DNA of 64,000 nucleotides from Euwallacea fornicatus (lineage: Eukaryota; Arthropoda; Insecta; Coleoptera; Curculionidae): NCBI RefSeq assembly GCF_040115645.1, contig NC_089573.1, forward strand, positions 2,356,001 to 2,420,000, written 5' to 3'. Position numbers and translations under genes: made by a program. Of this stretch, positions 21,703 through 35,400 are shown one piece after another (the stretch's first letter is position 1; each line of letters starts with the position of its first letter). Under the pieces are notes generated by a model, which worked only from the letters and a program-made list of their open reading frames with translations, ran no database searches and was not told the origin of the DNA.

Positions 21703-22334
21703 ATTTGGTTAATATATCACGTTTCCACTTTGAAGCGCTTTTTAGCAATATATTGCACTACCGGGAAGCACTGAGAAAAAGACAATACTTAGAAATCAGA
21801 CCTAAATTTAATAAAGAAAGAAATTCTTAATAAAGTGTACAGTTATTTGAAAAATAGCGTTATTTACTTGTACAGGGTGTTCAGAATAAGTCTGCTAACT
21901 GCTTACTGTAAGTTCCTGTGATCAAAACAAGAAAAAAGTACATATGAACATGAGTCCGGTTTCGCTTTTTGTTGAAATATAGTGATGACAAAAATTGTTT
22001 TGGTTTTTCCTACTAAATCCTTTTATATAATATTTTTATGAAAATTGGGGATCAAAAAATAGATGTATAGATACATCTCTTAAGGGGAAAACCATGTTTC
22101 AAATTTTACCAGCGACATTCCCATTGATGCAATCCTAGAAATTTCAAATCAAAAATATGATACACTCCAGGTTTAAAAAAAAAATAAAAATAATTTTCTG
22201 AATGCTTCATATTTCTGTGGAAAAAAGATCTCTTGAATATTTTCCCTAATGTTAACAGTTTTCTGCTAACTAATACTAAAAGTACAAGACTAAATTGGGG
22301 ACAATACATTACGTGTTAAAGAAAATTAAATCAG

Positions 22335-22480
22335 GCATTAAAAATGCCCCCCACCTGTAAAAATGCATTCCTCAACTCTTTTTTGCATATTATCGCGCCC
22401 TATTTCAAAAATTCTTGGTATATTTTTTATTCTGTCAAATGAACAAATTATGCGATTTCTCAGTTGCATATTGTTGCATT
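22335..22480 (-). pseudogene. C-terminal tail of a DDE transposase in the loop of G
   Basis: Reads MQLRNRIICSFDRIKNIPR, then IGRDNMQKRVEECIFTGGGHF and a stop. The pattern of aromatic, Arg-rich helix and final GGHF matches the extreme C-terminus of insect transposases ending GGHFEHL. Only about 45 residues remain, exactly filling the loop between the arms. This suggests G is an internal-deletion derivative of an autonomous element. Confidence 0.6.
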
Positions 22481-22643
22481 TTTTTTTCACAGAAATATGA
22501 AACATTCGGAAAATTTATTTTTCCTTTTTTTTTTAACCAGTGACGTATCATATATTTTGTTAGAATGTTGAAGGTCATCCCGATGGGGAGCCACTTATGA
22601 AATAAAAAACATTTTTCGTTCTTAAAAGATGTGTTTCTACACC

Positions 22644-24243
22644 TCAGTGGCGTGCAAAATAATAGTAGTGCTAAGAACATTTTTGCAGAGGGTTGATTAT
22701 TAACTTCAGTAAAGCTTTTTGGGAATCATAAATATCAGACGTTTCCACGATAAAGTATCAGGTCTCGAGTGAGTACAACTACAAACACCTTATTCTAAAA
22801 CCTCTATGGGATTCCCATATTTATGTGAATCTCATACTTGTTAAGCTGCACAAAAACTACAGCGTCGACTGTCGTACTCATTAAGATATTACGTAATTTA
22901 TTCTATAAATAAACGTTTTAAAGTTTTCATTTAAGGTAAATATAATTTACATAGTAAGGTTGAACTGCACATTGATGATTTTAGTTGCAATAATATGGGC
23001 AGAAAAACAGGATTTTAGCACTTAGACGTGAATGGAAAAATTATAAATGTATTCGAAACGTATTAAAATGTCGCACTAAACTGATCGGCATTGCCGTAAA
23101 ATTTGTAAAAATTTTGAAAACATGTAGTAGAAAAAGAAAAACCACACAAAAGATGATAGACGAATACAGAGAGTGGCGTAAGTGTCCCTCTCTGAACATC
23201 TACTCAAGTAAAAACACGAATTAGAGTTAACGTAAGCACTTCTGCAACACGGAGATGATTAATTGAAGCAAATTTACATGGGAGCCGCCCAATGGAAGGT
23301 TCCTAAACTGACAAACAAATCTTCAACCGCTTAAAATTTGCTAGAGAACATGTCTCTTGGCCCCCGTCTCGATGAAGGAAAATTCTTTGATCAGATGAAT
23401 CAACAATTGATTCTTTTTATTGTTCCGGGCAGAAACAATATCTTAGAAGATCGCCACAATCTGAATATCAACCAAAGTAGACCATTAAAGTCATAAAACA
23501 TGGTACGGGGCACCCATAATGTGTCGTACTGAGATGTAGATCCGATACATCGTATTGAGGGGATCACGGACCAAGTTGTCTATGTGGATATCCTAGAAAA
23601 TGTAACATTTCTTGATGCCAATGACAAAGTGCCCATCAGATGGACCTTTATGCAGGATAATGACCCTAAACACACGAACAGGAGGGCAAGGGCACGGTTT
23701 GTCGACAATGGGGTTGAGGTTTTGATTGGTCCTGCCTAATCTCCGGACCTTGACCGTATTGAGCATTTATGGACACGTGTTAAAAAAGAAATGTCTGCAG
23801 GAAAACCAACCATTAATTAAGGTCGGTGGAAAATTGTCCAGGACATTTGGTGTGTAATTCCAGTTGAGAAGTGTTAAAGCTTAGTCGATTCAATGCCGAG
23901 AGGATGTTCGACTATTACTGCTCAAAAAGGGCACAATATAAACTATTAATATTAGTTTGCTTTTAAAGTACTTTAATTTTTTATTTTCATACTTTCTCTA
24001 GCATTTTCTCTAAGTTAAAAGTGCTTTTTTTTTTAAACATTGGTTTGTGACCAAAAACATGTAAATTCTTTTTTAATCTAAATAAGGGTTTTCCGTTATA
24101 AGTTTTTTTTGCTTTTACTTACCTAATTAGTGAAATTTTATGTTTCTTAGAAAAAACAATAGATATTTGTTATTATTGATATTTGTTTCAAAATAAAGAA
24201 TTTTCTTAAAAAGTACCTGCACACTGCTATTATGTTGTACATG
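22644..24243 (+). mobile_element. Decayed Tc1-like transposon H, inserted in G
   Basis: Left end cagtggcgtgcaaaataatagtagtg; right end, in complement, catgtacaacataatagcagtg. The ends are diverged and the left TA is not preserved. It is immediately followed by transposon I. Confidence 0.65.
22990..23949 (+). pseudogene. Tc1 transposase of element H, heavily decayed
   Basis: Pieces in several frames: a start MGRKT near 22995, a linker VRVNVSTS, the catalytic SDESTIDSF near 23392, MQDNDPKHTNRR near 23652, SPDLDRIEHLWTRVKKEM near 23740 and the end KGHNINY. Many stops. All three catalytic residues can still be picked out. Confidence 0.75.
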
Positions 24244-24245
24244 TA

Positions 24246-25775
24246 TAATATCGGCCACAAGTATTGCAACTTTTAAAATTGACTTATATTTTTGTTTAAA
24301 TCAAAGGAACAAATGCGCCAGTCTCTACCTACATCCTTTGTTGAACTATCTTTACTTATCAGAGAATAGGAATGTATTACTTCTTTTTACAGTGTATAAA
24401 CACGAATATAAACAAAATGGTACAAATTGTGTTATGTTGCCCAAAATTGCTGCAAAAATTTATTTTTGTGTTTTTTTTGAAAAAATTTTGTTTCTAAATT
24501 CTTATATTCAGTTCGACTTTTATTTAATGAATTTTCCGCCATCACTCGAAGTAAAGCGTATAGTGGTGACATTAGAACCAGTGTGATTTATTTTTATAAG
24601 ATTAGTCTAAGGCAAATTGAAATAGTCAGAAATTGACAACTTTATAAATCGACAGTGTCCTGAATCATAAAAAAAATTGTTCATACCGGTAGCATAATAC
24701 CATTAAAACATTAGTAGACCAAGAAAGTCCCTCAAGCAATTGTATTGAGAGATCTTAAATATTGCAAAAAGAAGTCTTTTCGTATCTTCAACGACAACCC
24801 TGGGTGAAATCGACAAAGCAGGACCATCTGGAATTTCAAGTCGAACAACGAGGCGAAGTTTTGGTGAAAATGGCTTAAACAGTCATAGATGTGCCAAAAA
24901 GCCTTTGCTCTCAAAGAAGAACATTGAAGCCAGCCTCGAGTTTACTCAAAACCACACTCGCTGGACACCAAATGATTGGAAAAAGGTATTTAGTGACGAG
25001 TCTAAGTTTAATGTATTTAGAAGTAACGATGTGGTACACGTGTGGGTGACTTAAAGACCAGAGGTTGGATCAAAAATATGTACACTTGTTTCACTGTCAA
25101 ACATGGCAGAGGATCTGTAATGGTATGAGGGTGTTTTTCGTTTGGTATGCTCTGCACAAAACTGAGGGAAGGGTGGGCAAGTTGACAGAGACATTTTGAG
25201 AAACGTTTTGGAATCCTACAGATGAGGTCGAATTCCTTAAATTCACCTTTCAACACGATAACGATCCAAAGCATGCTTCCACATCGGTCAATCAGTGGTT
25301 AGAACAGCAAAAAATACCTATTATGAAATGGTCATCTTAAAATTCTGATATCAATCCAACTGAGAATTTAGGGGAAATCTTGAACCGGAAAATTCCGGAT
25401 CGAAAAGTAGAAAATGACACGGAACTCTCCTAATTACTATCAAAAGCTCTGTCAGAAATGGATCCAGCTATTATTTAGAAATTAATTAATTCTACACCAA
25501 ATAGAATGGCAGATGTAGTGAGGGCTAAAGGACATTACGCTAAATATTAAAAACGTATTTTATTTTACATTGTTATAGTTAATTAAGCATAACGATTTAG
25601 TTGCAATAATTTTTGCCAGCACAGAAACACAATTTGTTCATACCAGTGAATATAAGAAGCGCTAATACATCCCTTTTCCCTGATAAGTAAAAGTAGTTCA
25701 ATAAGAGATGTTTTATGCGATTTAACCAGAAATATAAATCAATCTGAAAAGTTGCAATAATTATGGCCAATACTG
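24246..25775 (+). mobile_element. Decayed Tc1-like transposon I, abutting H
   Basis: Ends taatatcggccacaagtattgcaac and, in complement, cagtattggccataattattgcaac, with TA at 24244-24245 and 25776-25777. It begins 2 bp after H ends, so it probably inserted at the TA flanking H. Confidence 0.8.
24690..25549 (+). pseudogene. Tc1 transposase of element I, decayed
   Basis: Plus-strand pieces: SSRTTRRSFGENGLNSH, KPLLSKKNIEASLEFTQNH, FSDESKFNVFRSND (first Asp), QHDNDPKHAST (second Asp, about 25253), DINPTENLGEIL (degenerate third motif, with Glu) and KGHYAKY before the stop at 25549. Several stops and shifts. No reading frame longer than about 60 codons. Confidence 0.75.
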
Positions 25776-25982
25776 TATATATTACAATTCCGAATTTTCA
25801 TGAAAATATTCAACGCCGGAACGGACGCATTAAGAAACAACTAAAACGTTAATAATGTTTTATCACCGTGTATTTGAGGCAGGAAGTGAAAACGGACCCA
25901 CCTTCGTATGAGCTTGTTTTTTAAAGTAAGTCACAAGAACTCACGGTAAGTAGTTGGCAGACTTACCTTGAATCACCCTGAA

Positions 25983-28639
25983 TGTGTGCCAAGTTCGAAT
26001 TATGTAAGTGTAAAATTTAAATAACAATTTTCTAATCGTTTCAATATTTGAAAAATATACCTAGTAGATTCGATCAACGAAATACTACAAAATGCTTCTT
26101 GTAACTTCGACCGTTATTTAGTAAATGAACAAACATGCTTTTGAGAACTTGAATCCGGATGTTTGTCCACCTCGTTTGTGACACCTCAACCAAAACTAAG
26201 TTCAAATCAAATTAAAGTCGATTAATAATCAAAGTGGAAATTCCCTCACATTCAAAAACGCGCTATTAAAGTTCCAAGTATAGTGTGATTAAGCCGAATA
26301 GGGAACTGGGTGTTTTGCGTGGGTGGGCTTTCCATGCACCAATGGGTATTCAAGGTATTGGTACCAATGGGTATTCAAGGTATTGGTACCAATGGGTATT
26401 CAAGGTATTGGTACGGCAGACGAACTAATAATCAAACATTATTTTTCTGGCTAGAACCAAACGATATGGACGTGTTTCCGTCGAAACAATAGCAAGTTTT
26501 GCACTTAAAATGCAAAATATGTGCATGTCTAAATCGAACTGTTGTGCTTTGGGTTCAAACCGAATAATTTGTTTGGTTTTAACAGATTTGATAAATTGGA
26601 CAAAAAATTGCTTAGTCAGGACTCTCGTATTACTCAAGTGACCCACGCGATTATACGCGCGTCACCACTTTTGGGAATTGAACTTGTACATCTTTCCATT
26701 CAGATTAGCCACCTAAAAATGAGTCATCAGATAGTACTACGAAAACAATGTTAGGAATCTTTGCGGTCGTACCGACTTCCGGGCCTATATCAGCTGTTTG
26801 ATATGCCACGCTCACACCACCACACGGTTCGACTTCAAAAGTTTAATGACTCTGAGTATTTGTCCCATTCAGTTTGGTACCTACTCGTGGTACTTACGTT
26901 TAAGTACTCAGCAAATTTGAGATTTGTTTAAAAAATTTACAATCATTCCAGGTGGACTTCGTTTGACTCTAAAACATAAATTTGCACCTACTTTTTAAAT
27001 AGGATGAATTTCGTTACAAAACAGTAAAATAAAAAGAAATCGACAATGATGGTGGTGTGGTCAGGTTCCGATGATAATATCGTCGAAGCATGTGCGGAAG
27101 CAGATGTGATTATTGGGTCAGCTGTTTTGAACAGCTGCCAAAGCGATATTCCTTTTCAATGCTCCCTTTTTAAGGCCCACTACCTGTCTGAGGCTAAACT
27201 TCAAGATTCGAGCTACAAGAAATTTGTGAGCCAATGGAAAAAAGGCCATAGCATAAATTGTGGAAGGTCGTGAAAAACAATGTAAACGTACTGTGACGGG
27301 ATCGTGGTGGGTCACACTAGGGGCACTGGCCTGAGGTGTGGTCGTCGAAACCAAAACGCAACAAGATAGGATGGCATCGGTACGACTGAGGTATAACCTT
27401 GGCAACCAGTCAATGACCGCACAGCTACCTGCTGTCCAAACTATTCTTGACCGGCTATCAATGCCTTCGGCTCTGCTTTTTCTTTGTTATTTGGACGCAA
27501 TAATTAGGTATTCGCCGCGAATTAGGCGAATACGTTCCCCTATACATGTTTTTCAAATCAGTCTTTTAAACGCGATAAACATAGAACTTTTATGGCTTAA
27601 GACGTCCGTCAATGCTATAAATTACTTGACAAGAGTGCGGGTTGGGCCCTGTAGCAGCTGCAAGGTATTACACACGAGTACTACTATATATATACACAAG
27701 TATACCTCTAACTTTTCAATATGTACCAGTAGCAAAGCCCTTACGGCTAGCGACTACCTTATAAGTATTATTTAATGTTTTAATTACTTGCATCTATTGC
27801 TTCTGATAACATTCATGACCATCAAAGTAGTAGTTCAACGACTCAGTGACGTAAATGAAACACACGTCCTTGTGGTCTGCCAAGAGAGATCTCCTGCATC
27901 CCAACGACTATTTTTGACAAAACGCATATCTGTATGTGTGCAGTTCGTGAGGTATTTTAAGAGACCTTGTCTGCGACAATTTGGCTCCTGCTCAGGTAAT
28001 AATGAGTTTTGGAAGCTATTTTTGCCTAAAGCAAATACCGCCTCTTGATTTTTATTAATATTTTCAGTAACTAGTATACCTAGAGGGATTTTTCGGTTTG
28101 AGCCCACATACTTTGTTAAATTTCAAATATTTTCAAGATTGCAATACGAATTAAGTGGCGTTCCCTAACCAATATCACCAAACAACTATTAAATCCGACC
28201 TCAAAAATTTCCCTTAAGCACCAAATTGGAACGAATTCCTTAAAAAACTGTGAGTTATTAAAAAAAAAAATCAAAAATCAAATAAAAGTTTAACACGCTG
28301 TAATTTGGTTAATAGCGGTTTGCGAACCAGGGTTCATAACTCAAATCATCTTATTTTTATGTAAGTTATCTTCCATTACTCATGTACTATTACTTAAGGA
28401 CAACCCTATGTACTGAGCAGCAGCACAAAGTTGGGCCATCTTTTAGTTCACTCTGTAAAAAATACAATTAAGAAACAGTCCATCTGCAAGGGGAGTCGTC
28501 GGATGCCTTCGACATGTGTACTCTTTAAGGAAACACCTAAGCATGTATTTTCTTAATTTTTTTTCAGTAGTGATTAACCCAAATAACAAATTTGCATATA
28601 TAAATTTGGTCCTTCGATCTGTTATTATTTATATATGGT
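25983..28639. other. Non-coding interval with a 25-bp tandem repeat
   Basis: Frames such as 27046-27273 and 27338-27775 (plus) have no domain I recognise, no splice context I trust and mixed composition. I see no gene. Confidence 0.4.
26341..26414. repeat. Tandem repeat, three copies of a 25-bp unit
   Basis: Unit aatgggtattcaaggtattggtacc, three almost identical copies in a row. The period is not a multiple of three, so it does not encode a peptide repeat. Confidence 0.9.
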
Positions 28640-29400
28640 TTTTCTGTTGGTTATCGTCACCCTCGGTTCTTTTAGTGGCTCTGTTTTCGACTTGCCCCTT
28701 TCTACTACCTGTACTTCCTGTAGATCTTCAAACAATTGTTCAATTACAGATTTTTACTGGCAACTCATATCTCTTCACGACTGTTAATAATTTCCGGAGT
28801 CTTATCTTCTATTTCAATTACCACCGTTTCTATAATCTCTTGCCTTCCATCAGCCTTCTCCTTTTTTAGTGTACATTTCTTCTGCATTCTCTTGTTAGTA
28901 ACTCTTCAATTAATTACTACACGTTCCTGTATTTCAATTGATAGCTCTGGAGTCACATATTGCGGCTTTTCTTCCCTAATCTCGATTTCGTGCGTAGTCA
29001 CAGTTTCTTCAGGCTTCTACCTTCAATTTCTGTAGTGATATAATCTCGGTTATTCCTTTTGACTTTCTTCTTTACTCCTCTATTATGCAGAGTAGTTTAT
29101 ACTATTTGTTTAGAAAATGCATTTCCTAAACAAATATTAGAAACTACTCTGAATGATGTATACACAACGTAGATGGGCAACTAATCTATTCTGTGTACTA
29201 CATCTGTATTCATTAACCAAAACTGTAACAATAGTTTTAGCGGTTTGGCCAACTTCCTGTGTAGTGACTATTTCAGTAGTTTCTTCTTCATTTCCAGTTA
29301 TTTTCTTAATTCCTTGTTTCTCTATAATATTAGAATGTATCACATCTTCATTGATCACAGTACTCTGATGTATTTCTTCTGATAGAATAAAATTTAAATT
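28640..29400 (-). pseudogene. Decayed Glu/Thr/Val-rich coding sequence, PEVK-like, identity unknown
   Basis: Three minus-strand blocks look like former protein: 29358-29200 with EEETTEIVTTQEVGQTAKTIVT; about 29015-28915 with PEETVTTHEIEIREEKPQ then VTPELSIEIQERVVIN; and about 28900-28770 with GRQEIIETVVIEIEDKTPE. Each repeats a Glu-rich E-T-V-x-T/I-E-I theme, reminiscent of PEVK or linker regions of giant insect muscle proteins. In-frame stops and a frame change interrupt them, and I see no splice sites tidying them up. It could be a decayed exon cluster, a retrocopy fragment, or chance in a repeat. Confidence 0.35.
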
Positions 29401-32400
29401 GTCGTGTTCAAATATTTCTGCAATAATTTATGAATTGAACAATTATCCTACCTTAGTCACATCACGGACATTGCCATTACTCCATAGATGACACTCTTCA
29501 TTTTGATTTAAAAAATATATAGTGTAATGGTTTTATCTTTAATAGTTTTCATGCAAATGGTAACAATAGTTTCTCTTATAAAAAAGAAACAAGAATTTTG
29601 TTCCATTAGAATATGGTACTAGACAAAGGAAATCGTTGAACTCATGCAAATATTATGGATCATAAATTCATAATTGACTTCCTTGATTATTAATTTTCAC
29701 GCCACCGAAGAGTTTCAACACGAATTTGCTTTCTGTCACAGGTTAAATTAGAACATACCGAGTTTTGCACCTGAAACATTCAATTTGAACATTCACTTTA
29801 AGTTCTTAGTTTTTGGACCATTATTTGCATGGAAACTTAATACCTTCCATACAAGTACAGTCCTCGAATTCATCCTCATTATGGTAACCCTACAAGTCAA
29901 TCTCAGAAGTTCTTGGCAGTCGCATTTTATTAATAAAAACTGCAACCACAAACCTACAAAGCGCTGAATAATGTAACTGTATTCATGGTCAGACAGGTCA
30001 ACGGCCGAATTACTTCTCGTTTAGGTCATATTATTTATTGTTATAAAACTGATATCATTAAAAATAATTCAGTAGATTATTATACAAGTTTGTGATTTTT
30101 ACTGTTAAGTAATCATTCTAATCAAAGAATACTCGGCAAATGCCATATATGTCGAATAATTAACATTCCAGTGGTCCACTGCATAGGTACCTACTGCAAC
30201 TGCACTAAGGTTTTTTGCAATAGTTAGTAACAAAAGGAGGTCAAGCCATTTAAATGGCAAACAATGCATTTCCTCGTCCCAGTTTAGTGGCGCAATATTA
30301 AAATACTGCTAAGATTGCAAAGCGATAAATAATAGTGTGCCGGACTTAAGGGCTGTTTGTTGTCTATAATAATCAATTTGATTTATTAAGAGAACCTCAA
30401 GTGATATACTGAAGCAATAAAGGTGCCACTGCAATGCTGTTTTGTAATAAGAAGGGGTCAGTTCATAATGTTGCCAGTTGAAAGAAGAGTCATTATACAG
30501 TAATAGCAACAGACTTGGAATAGATTGGGTGAATAACCCCTCCGCTGAATTAGACAGACCGTATCGATTGACAGTGATAACAGTACAACGTCCCCTTTAT
30601 AACTAACGTGTGCATAACGCCGAAATTTTACTGTCTGAGAGCGTTCCCTCTACATCAGACGCTTTATATAGCTCCCAGTTTAACGTCCTGAAAATGTTAA
30701 CTAAAATCGACGCTATGGCCTAATTCAGATATGTTTGCGTGGTGTCGCAGCTTTAATGAAATTCCGGAGTATTTCAGATAGCTAGTACCCATAAAAATTA
30801 ATTATGAGAAAATTCTTGTGTGCAAAAGGGTGAATAATTGACGATTAGCCCATACATGCTCATATAGGGGCTCCTAGGCTGATAACAATCTCTTGTTATA
30901 TGCATGTAGATACTTGCTTTACTTCCTTACTTTGACATGCAATGGCATCCACCTGGAAGAATTTTTGGAACTTGCTTTAATTCTATTCAGCATTCTTGTG
31001 ATAGTTTCACGATACAACCAAAAGTACCACGAGGTTTGGGTAATGGTAAAAGTTTTGGAACTAAATTATTTGCAAGTAAAGAATATGTTCCTAATGAAAG
31101 ATAATTTGTTTGTAGTTCTATTTTGGGACAAGATAACTATATGAATTAATAAATAGTATTATTTACAAAGTTAAAATTTTAATAACAATTACGAGACTCG
31201 GAAAGTTAAAGCTTTGTTTTGTAATGGAGAACATCTGCCGCCTGAAATAAGCAAGATACTACATAGAGTGGAAGTTAAGCAACTACTTTTCTTTAGTATT
31301 AGCAGCAAATAATTTACTTAATGTTAAAGGTGGCTCAAATTAGGAAAAATTTTCCTTTTATGTAGACGTTCTAATAAATTTTTTGGAATTCAGAAAATAT
31401 TTTTCAAAATATATAATGAGCCAACTTGAAACTATAACTTTTTTGACATGCAGATAAAAATTGGGAAATCGAACTTTGTTTTGCAATATAAAGTATCTTA
31501 AGCCTGACACAAGTCACATGTTAGACTAAAATTTAAATAAATACTTTTGGTGTGGTATTAGTAACAAATAATATAATTAGGTCATTCAATGGGAAAAATC
31601 TCAAGTTAGCAAAAAATTTCTTTCAGTCTCTCTTTTCAAATAAATGCTTTAGAATTCATAATAGGTACAATACTTTTCAAAATATAAGGAAAAAACTGGA
31701 ATCTCTGATTTCTAAAAGCTATAAATTTATGTTGAAATCGTAAAATTATTCTCTCTGTAACTCATTATATTTGTGAGACTTTGTCAGACAATGCATTTCT
31801 TTTTAAATAGTGATGTGGCCATTACAAGGTGTCATTCATATTTAAAATGACAGCAAAAGGCATGTTTGAATCAAGAGGGTTATCAACGGCAAAAAGAAAT
31901 GTGTTCCAAATTTTCTACATATTTTTAAGAAATTCATCTTTGAAATGAAATCAACTTGTGAGACATCATTACAGAACAGATTTTCTATTTTAACAATACA
32001 CAAGGGAGATAGGAGTTCTGAAAAGGGGGTTTGAGAAATGATTCTGACTTTGGACGATGATTGATTAACAAATAATTGCCAAAGATGTTAGTTTGGCATC
32101 AAGGTATTTATTATAGAACAAATTAAATTATGATGATGAATTTTGCAAAAAAAGACTACACAGGCCAGTACTTAGTAAAAATCCACGTTTTTTCCAATAA
32201 AACAGTAGTTCCCGATTTAATATGATGTGAAAACATGTTTTGATAATGCAACAAGTTTTGTTAGGAACGATTAAAAAAAATGAAGCCTAAAGTACAACAA
32301 ACAAAAACTTGCTAAAACCGGACAAGCAGAAAAAATATATGACCCTTTAACCTAGGGTTATATATGAGTATAGAGATATCCCAATTCATTGATAGGTTAA

Positions 32401-35400
32401 AAATATCTTTATCTGCATAATATAAATAATGTGCGTATTAATAAAACGACTCTCAGGGGAACGAAAGTGAACTAGTAGGTGGACAATACCAGCTGCATCG
32501 TCGATGCAACTGCATAGCTTTCTACTAGTTTGTATATAGACAAAGGTATTTAATAGTGACGTCACGAATTGCGGAACCAACATCACAGGGATGGACGTGA
32601 AATATGTCATCGCGGCAATGGCGGATGTTTTCTTCTAATTTAAACATCCGCGGCAAGCGTACTAGATGCTGTATTAGATTAGTTTAATAGATGCGACTTA
32701 CCATTATAACTAGGTAACAACAGTATCTGCTAATATACATATACAACAAAGGCAGTGATGATGTGTGTAAAGGACGTTCAATATCTAATTTCCTAAATAG
32801 AATTGACGTGACATTCGAGGTAAGCACTTCAGTCTCATTCACAAGGTGTGTAAAGAGCACTTGATGGTGTTTCCTAAACACTAAATTCTAGTGAACACTA
32901 TAAGTGGAAAATAAATAAACAAAAAAACAGTTCACCCGCCTGCGCCAATACAACCGACCCGCACGCCTCTATCCGACTGAAAAAGGAATCACCCTAAATC
33001 CACGGTTGATTCAAGGGAACAACGATAAGACGAAGCGCGGGGAGTACCGTTGTTCGGCTTGAACGGTCCTATGTTACGTTTCCTTTCGGTGGATTTTCGC
33101 TTGTTGCGCTCGAATACGAACGACCTCTGTCGGTTACGTTCGTGCACTTGCACACAAGCATTGATGGAGTGGGCTCGCCCGCTCTACGTTTTTCTAGGAG
33201 CTAAGACCTCTTTTTGATTCGTTCCACTGTTGTCGCGATTTCAGTTTTCCGCTAAAACTCCCATTTCATCGGCAGCTTTTTTCTTCTTTCACTGATCTTC
33301 CTCAGGTATCTTATGTATCACTAAAAAGTAAACATATCCTATGATCTACTCAGTAAAAACACACAAGTGTCAATCAAAATCGGATCTACCATTTTTTTCA
33401 ATTCATTAAAAAAATACGAAAGAATAACTATACCGTAAATAACGACCTCGTTTACTAGGAAAGTGGCCCGAGTTCCAAAAAAAAAACGTATTTCAGAGCA
33501 TTAACGAAGTGTTAAATGAACATAATTCACAAAATTAGCTGAAACATGCGGAAATTCCACATGGCGTCCATAAGCAAATAATAGTAGCTTTTTACGTGTG
33601 ATTTGAACTATGTGAAAATAGTTCACCGTAACGTATAAACCTATTAAATATTTAGTAAGTAGAATTAGGAACTTTAAAATTATTTAAATGCGTTTTGTGT
33701 ATATACATATAATATGGAAGCCTATTATAATCAGAATCGCACTGATACTTTGTATTGTTAGAAGCTGCATGACATAAATCAACGCATCATCATGAACTAA
33801 TCATTCAAATGCTTGACAAAGTTAGTTTTAAGAAAATATGTTAAATGTTAAATTTTATGTAGTTTTTCTGGGTACATTCGACAAAATGCGATGGGCGGAA
33901 AAAAATGGTTGTATCGGTAAGGTATTATTTTACATCCCATCAAGATGGAAGTGACATTCAAGATAGTTATTTTCCACGTCCACACACGTAAAAATAAGCT
34001 TTTATACTGGGTTTTGCATATTCAAAGATCTCGGAGGTTTTTGAATTTAGTATAAGAACAATGTGAAAAGTTAATGAACTGCAATAACACTTCGTCACAA
34101 GTCTATACTCTGTATTTATTAGATGTACATGTCAAATAATTGAACCTCCAAGCATCACAAATATTTATAAGTAGTAAATTATAATACTTTTTGGTTTTTT
34201 CTTATTGCTATTGAGTGTTTTATACTACGATTCGAGAAGCGTCGTCTTTGTTTGTTATCAAGTGAAACTTAACAAAACCAATAAAAATGTAAGAATTATC
34301 ACCTACAGCGATCATTCTTGGAAATAAAACAATGCGTCATTATTTTTATATATTCAAGATTCCAATACTTCCATGGTCAAGTGTCAAAATGACAAGCAGT
34401 TTGTGAAATAACATACTGCAATGGTTTCCGAAAGCAACGTATAAATTTAATTAAATATCAAGGATACTAAAAATTCTGGGATAGGTCAGTTATACATAAG
34501 TGCATGTTGAAAAATTATGCTTTTCCCATTATTTTATATTCGCATTGATTTTGATTTAATTTTTGTTAGATTAAAATTTCCATTATTTTTAATTATTATT
34601 GTACTTACTCATTGCTTCAAAAATTGCAAAAATTACATTTAACTTTAAACACTAATACGTTAGAAACAATAAAAAACTTCTTTGAATTAAAAACCGAATA
34701 CAATAATAAAAAATAGGAAATTTTGCTAAAAAAAAATTGTTTTTTTTTTTTAAACTATTTTAGATGTATAGCGCGTAAGACGCGTGAGAGACGTGGCAAC
34801 ACGGCCCGCCTGCACTTGCAGGATTATTACGCAACCATTGCAAAGTTGTATTTACGTGTACATTGTGTGGTTTAGTTAGTCACATGTGTTGTTCAAACCG
34901 AACTACACTGTTCGACATCTGGTGTGGACTGTTTTACTTTTTTTAAAAGCAATTTTTGGCTTTTTCGAATATTTATATAAGATAACATTAAATTTTATTC
35001 GGTTAGTAGTCTTTAAGTTTACGCTCTTCTAAGTTTATTCAATAAATATGGCTTAATTTCAAAACACACACTTCCCTCTCCACAATTATTTGTGTAACTA
35101 GTCCTGTATTTTAAATAAGAGTTTATGCGCTAATCCAACTTCTCTTATGCATTGCAAAACTGAACTAAGCAATTTCTTATCAGATGGTCTCTACAACTGA
35201 GTCATGGTCAAGGTCTTTAAAAAGTGACACTTCACAGGTGGTTTAATGGCTTGCTTGCGTGCGACATAAAAGCTTATCGTCATGTATTTGATGTAAGGAT
35301 ATTTCCTAGTTAACTCCCCTAAAAGCACAGCAATTCTTCAAGTTCATGGAAAGGTCTTTTGTATGAGAGTAGAGGCCCACTACCTGAAAGCTTTTATAAA

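Larger units (their letters stand above)
21873..25980. mobile_element. Long palindromic CAGGGTG element G, split by two Tc1 insertions
   Basis: Left end CAGGGTGTTCAGAATAAGTC; right end, in complement, CAGGGTGATTCAAGGTAAGTC. With 22644-25775 removed, the left arm (21873 to about 22230) is complementary to 25980-25777 followed by 22643 to about 22475, giving arms of about 350-370 bp. Inner motif copies sit about 107 bp (21979) and 110 bp (25871) from the ends. The loop carries a minus-strand transposase C-terminus. Confidence 0.78.

Noticed and set aside
27046..27775. Two moderate plus-strand frames that looked like possible host exons
   Set aside because: No recognisable domain, no consistent splice phases and no composition change.
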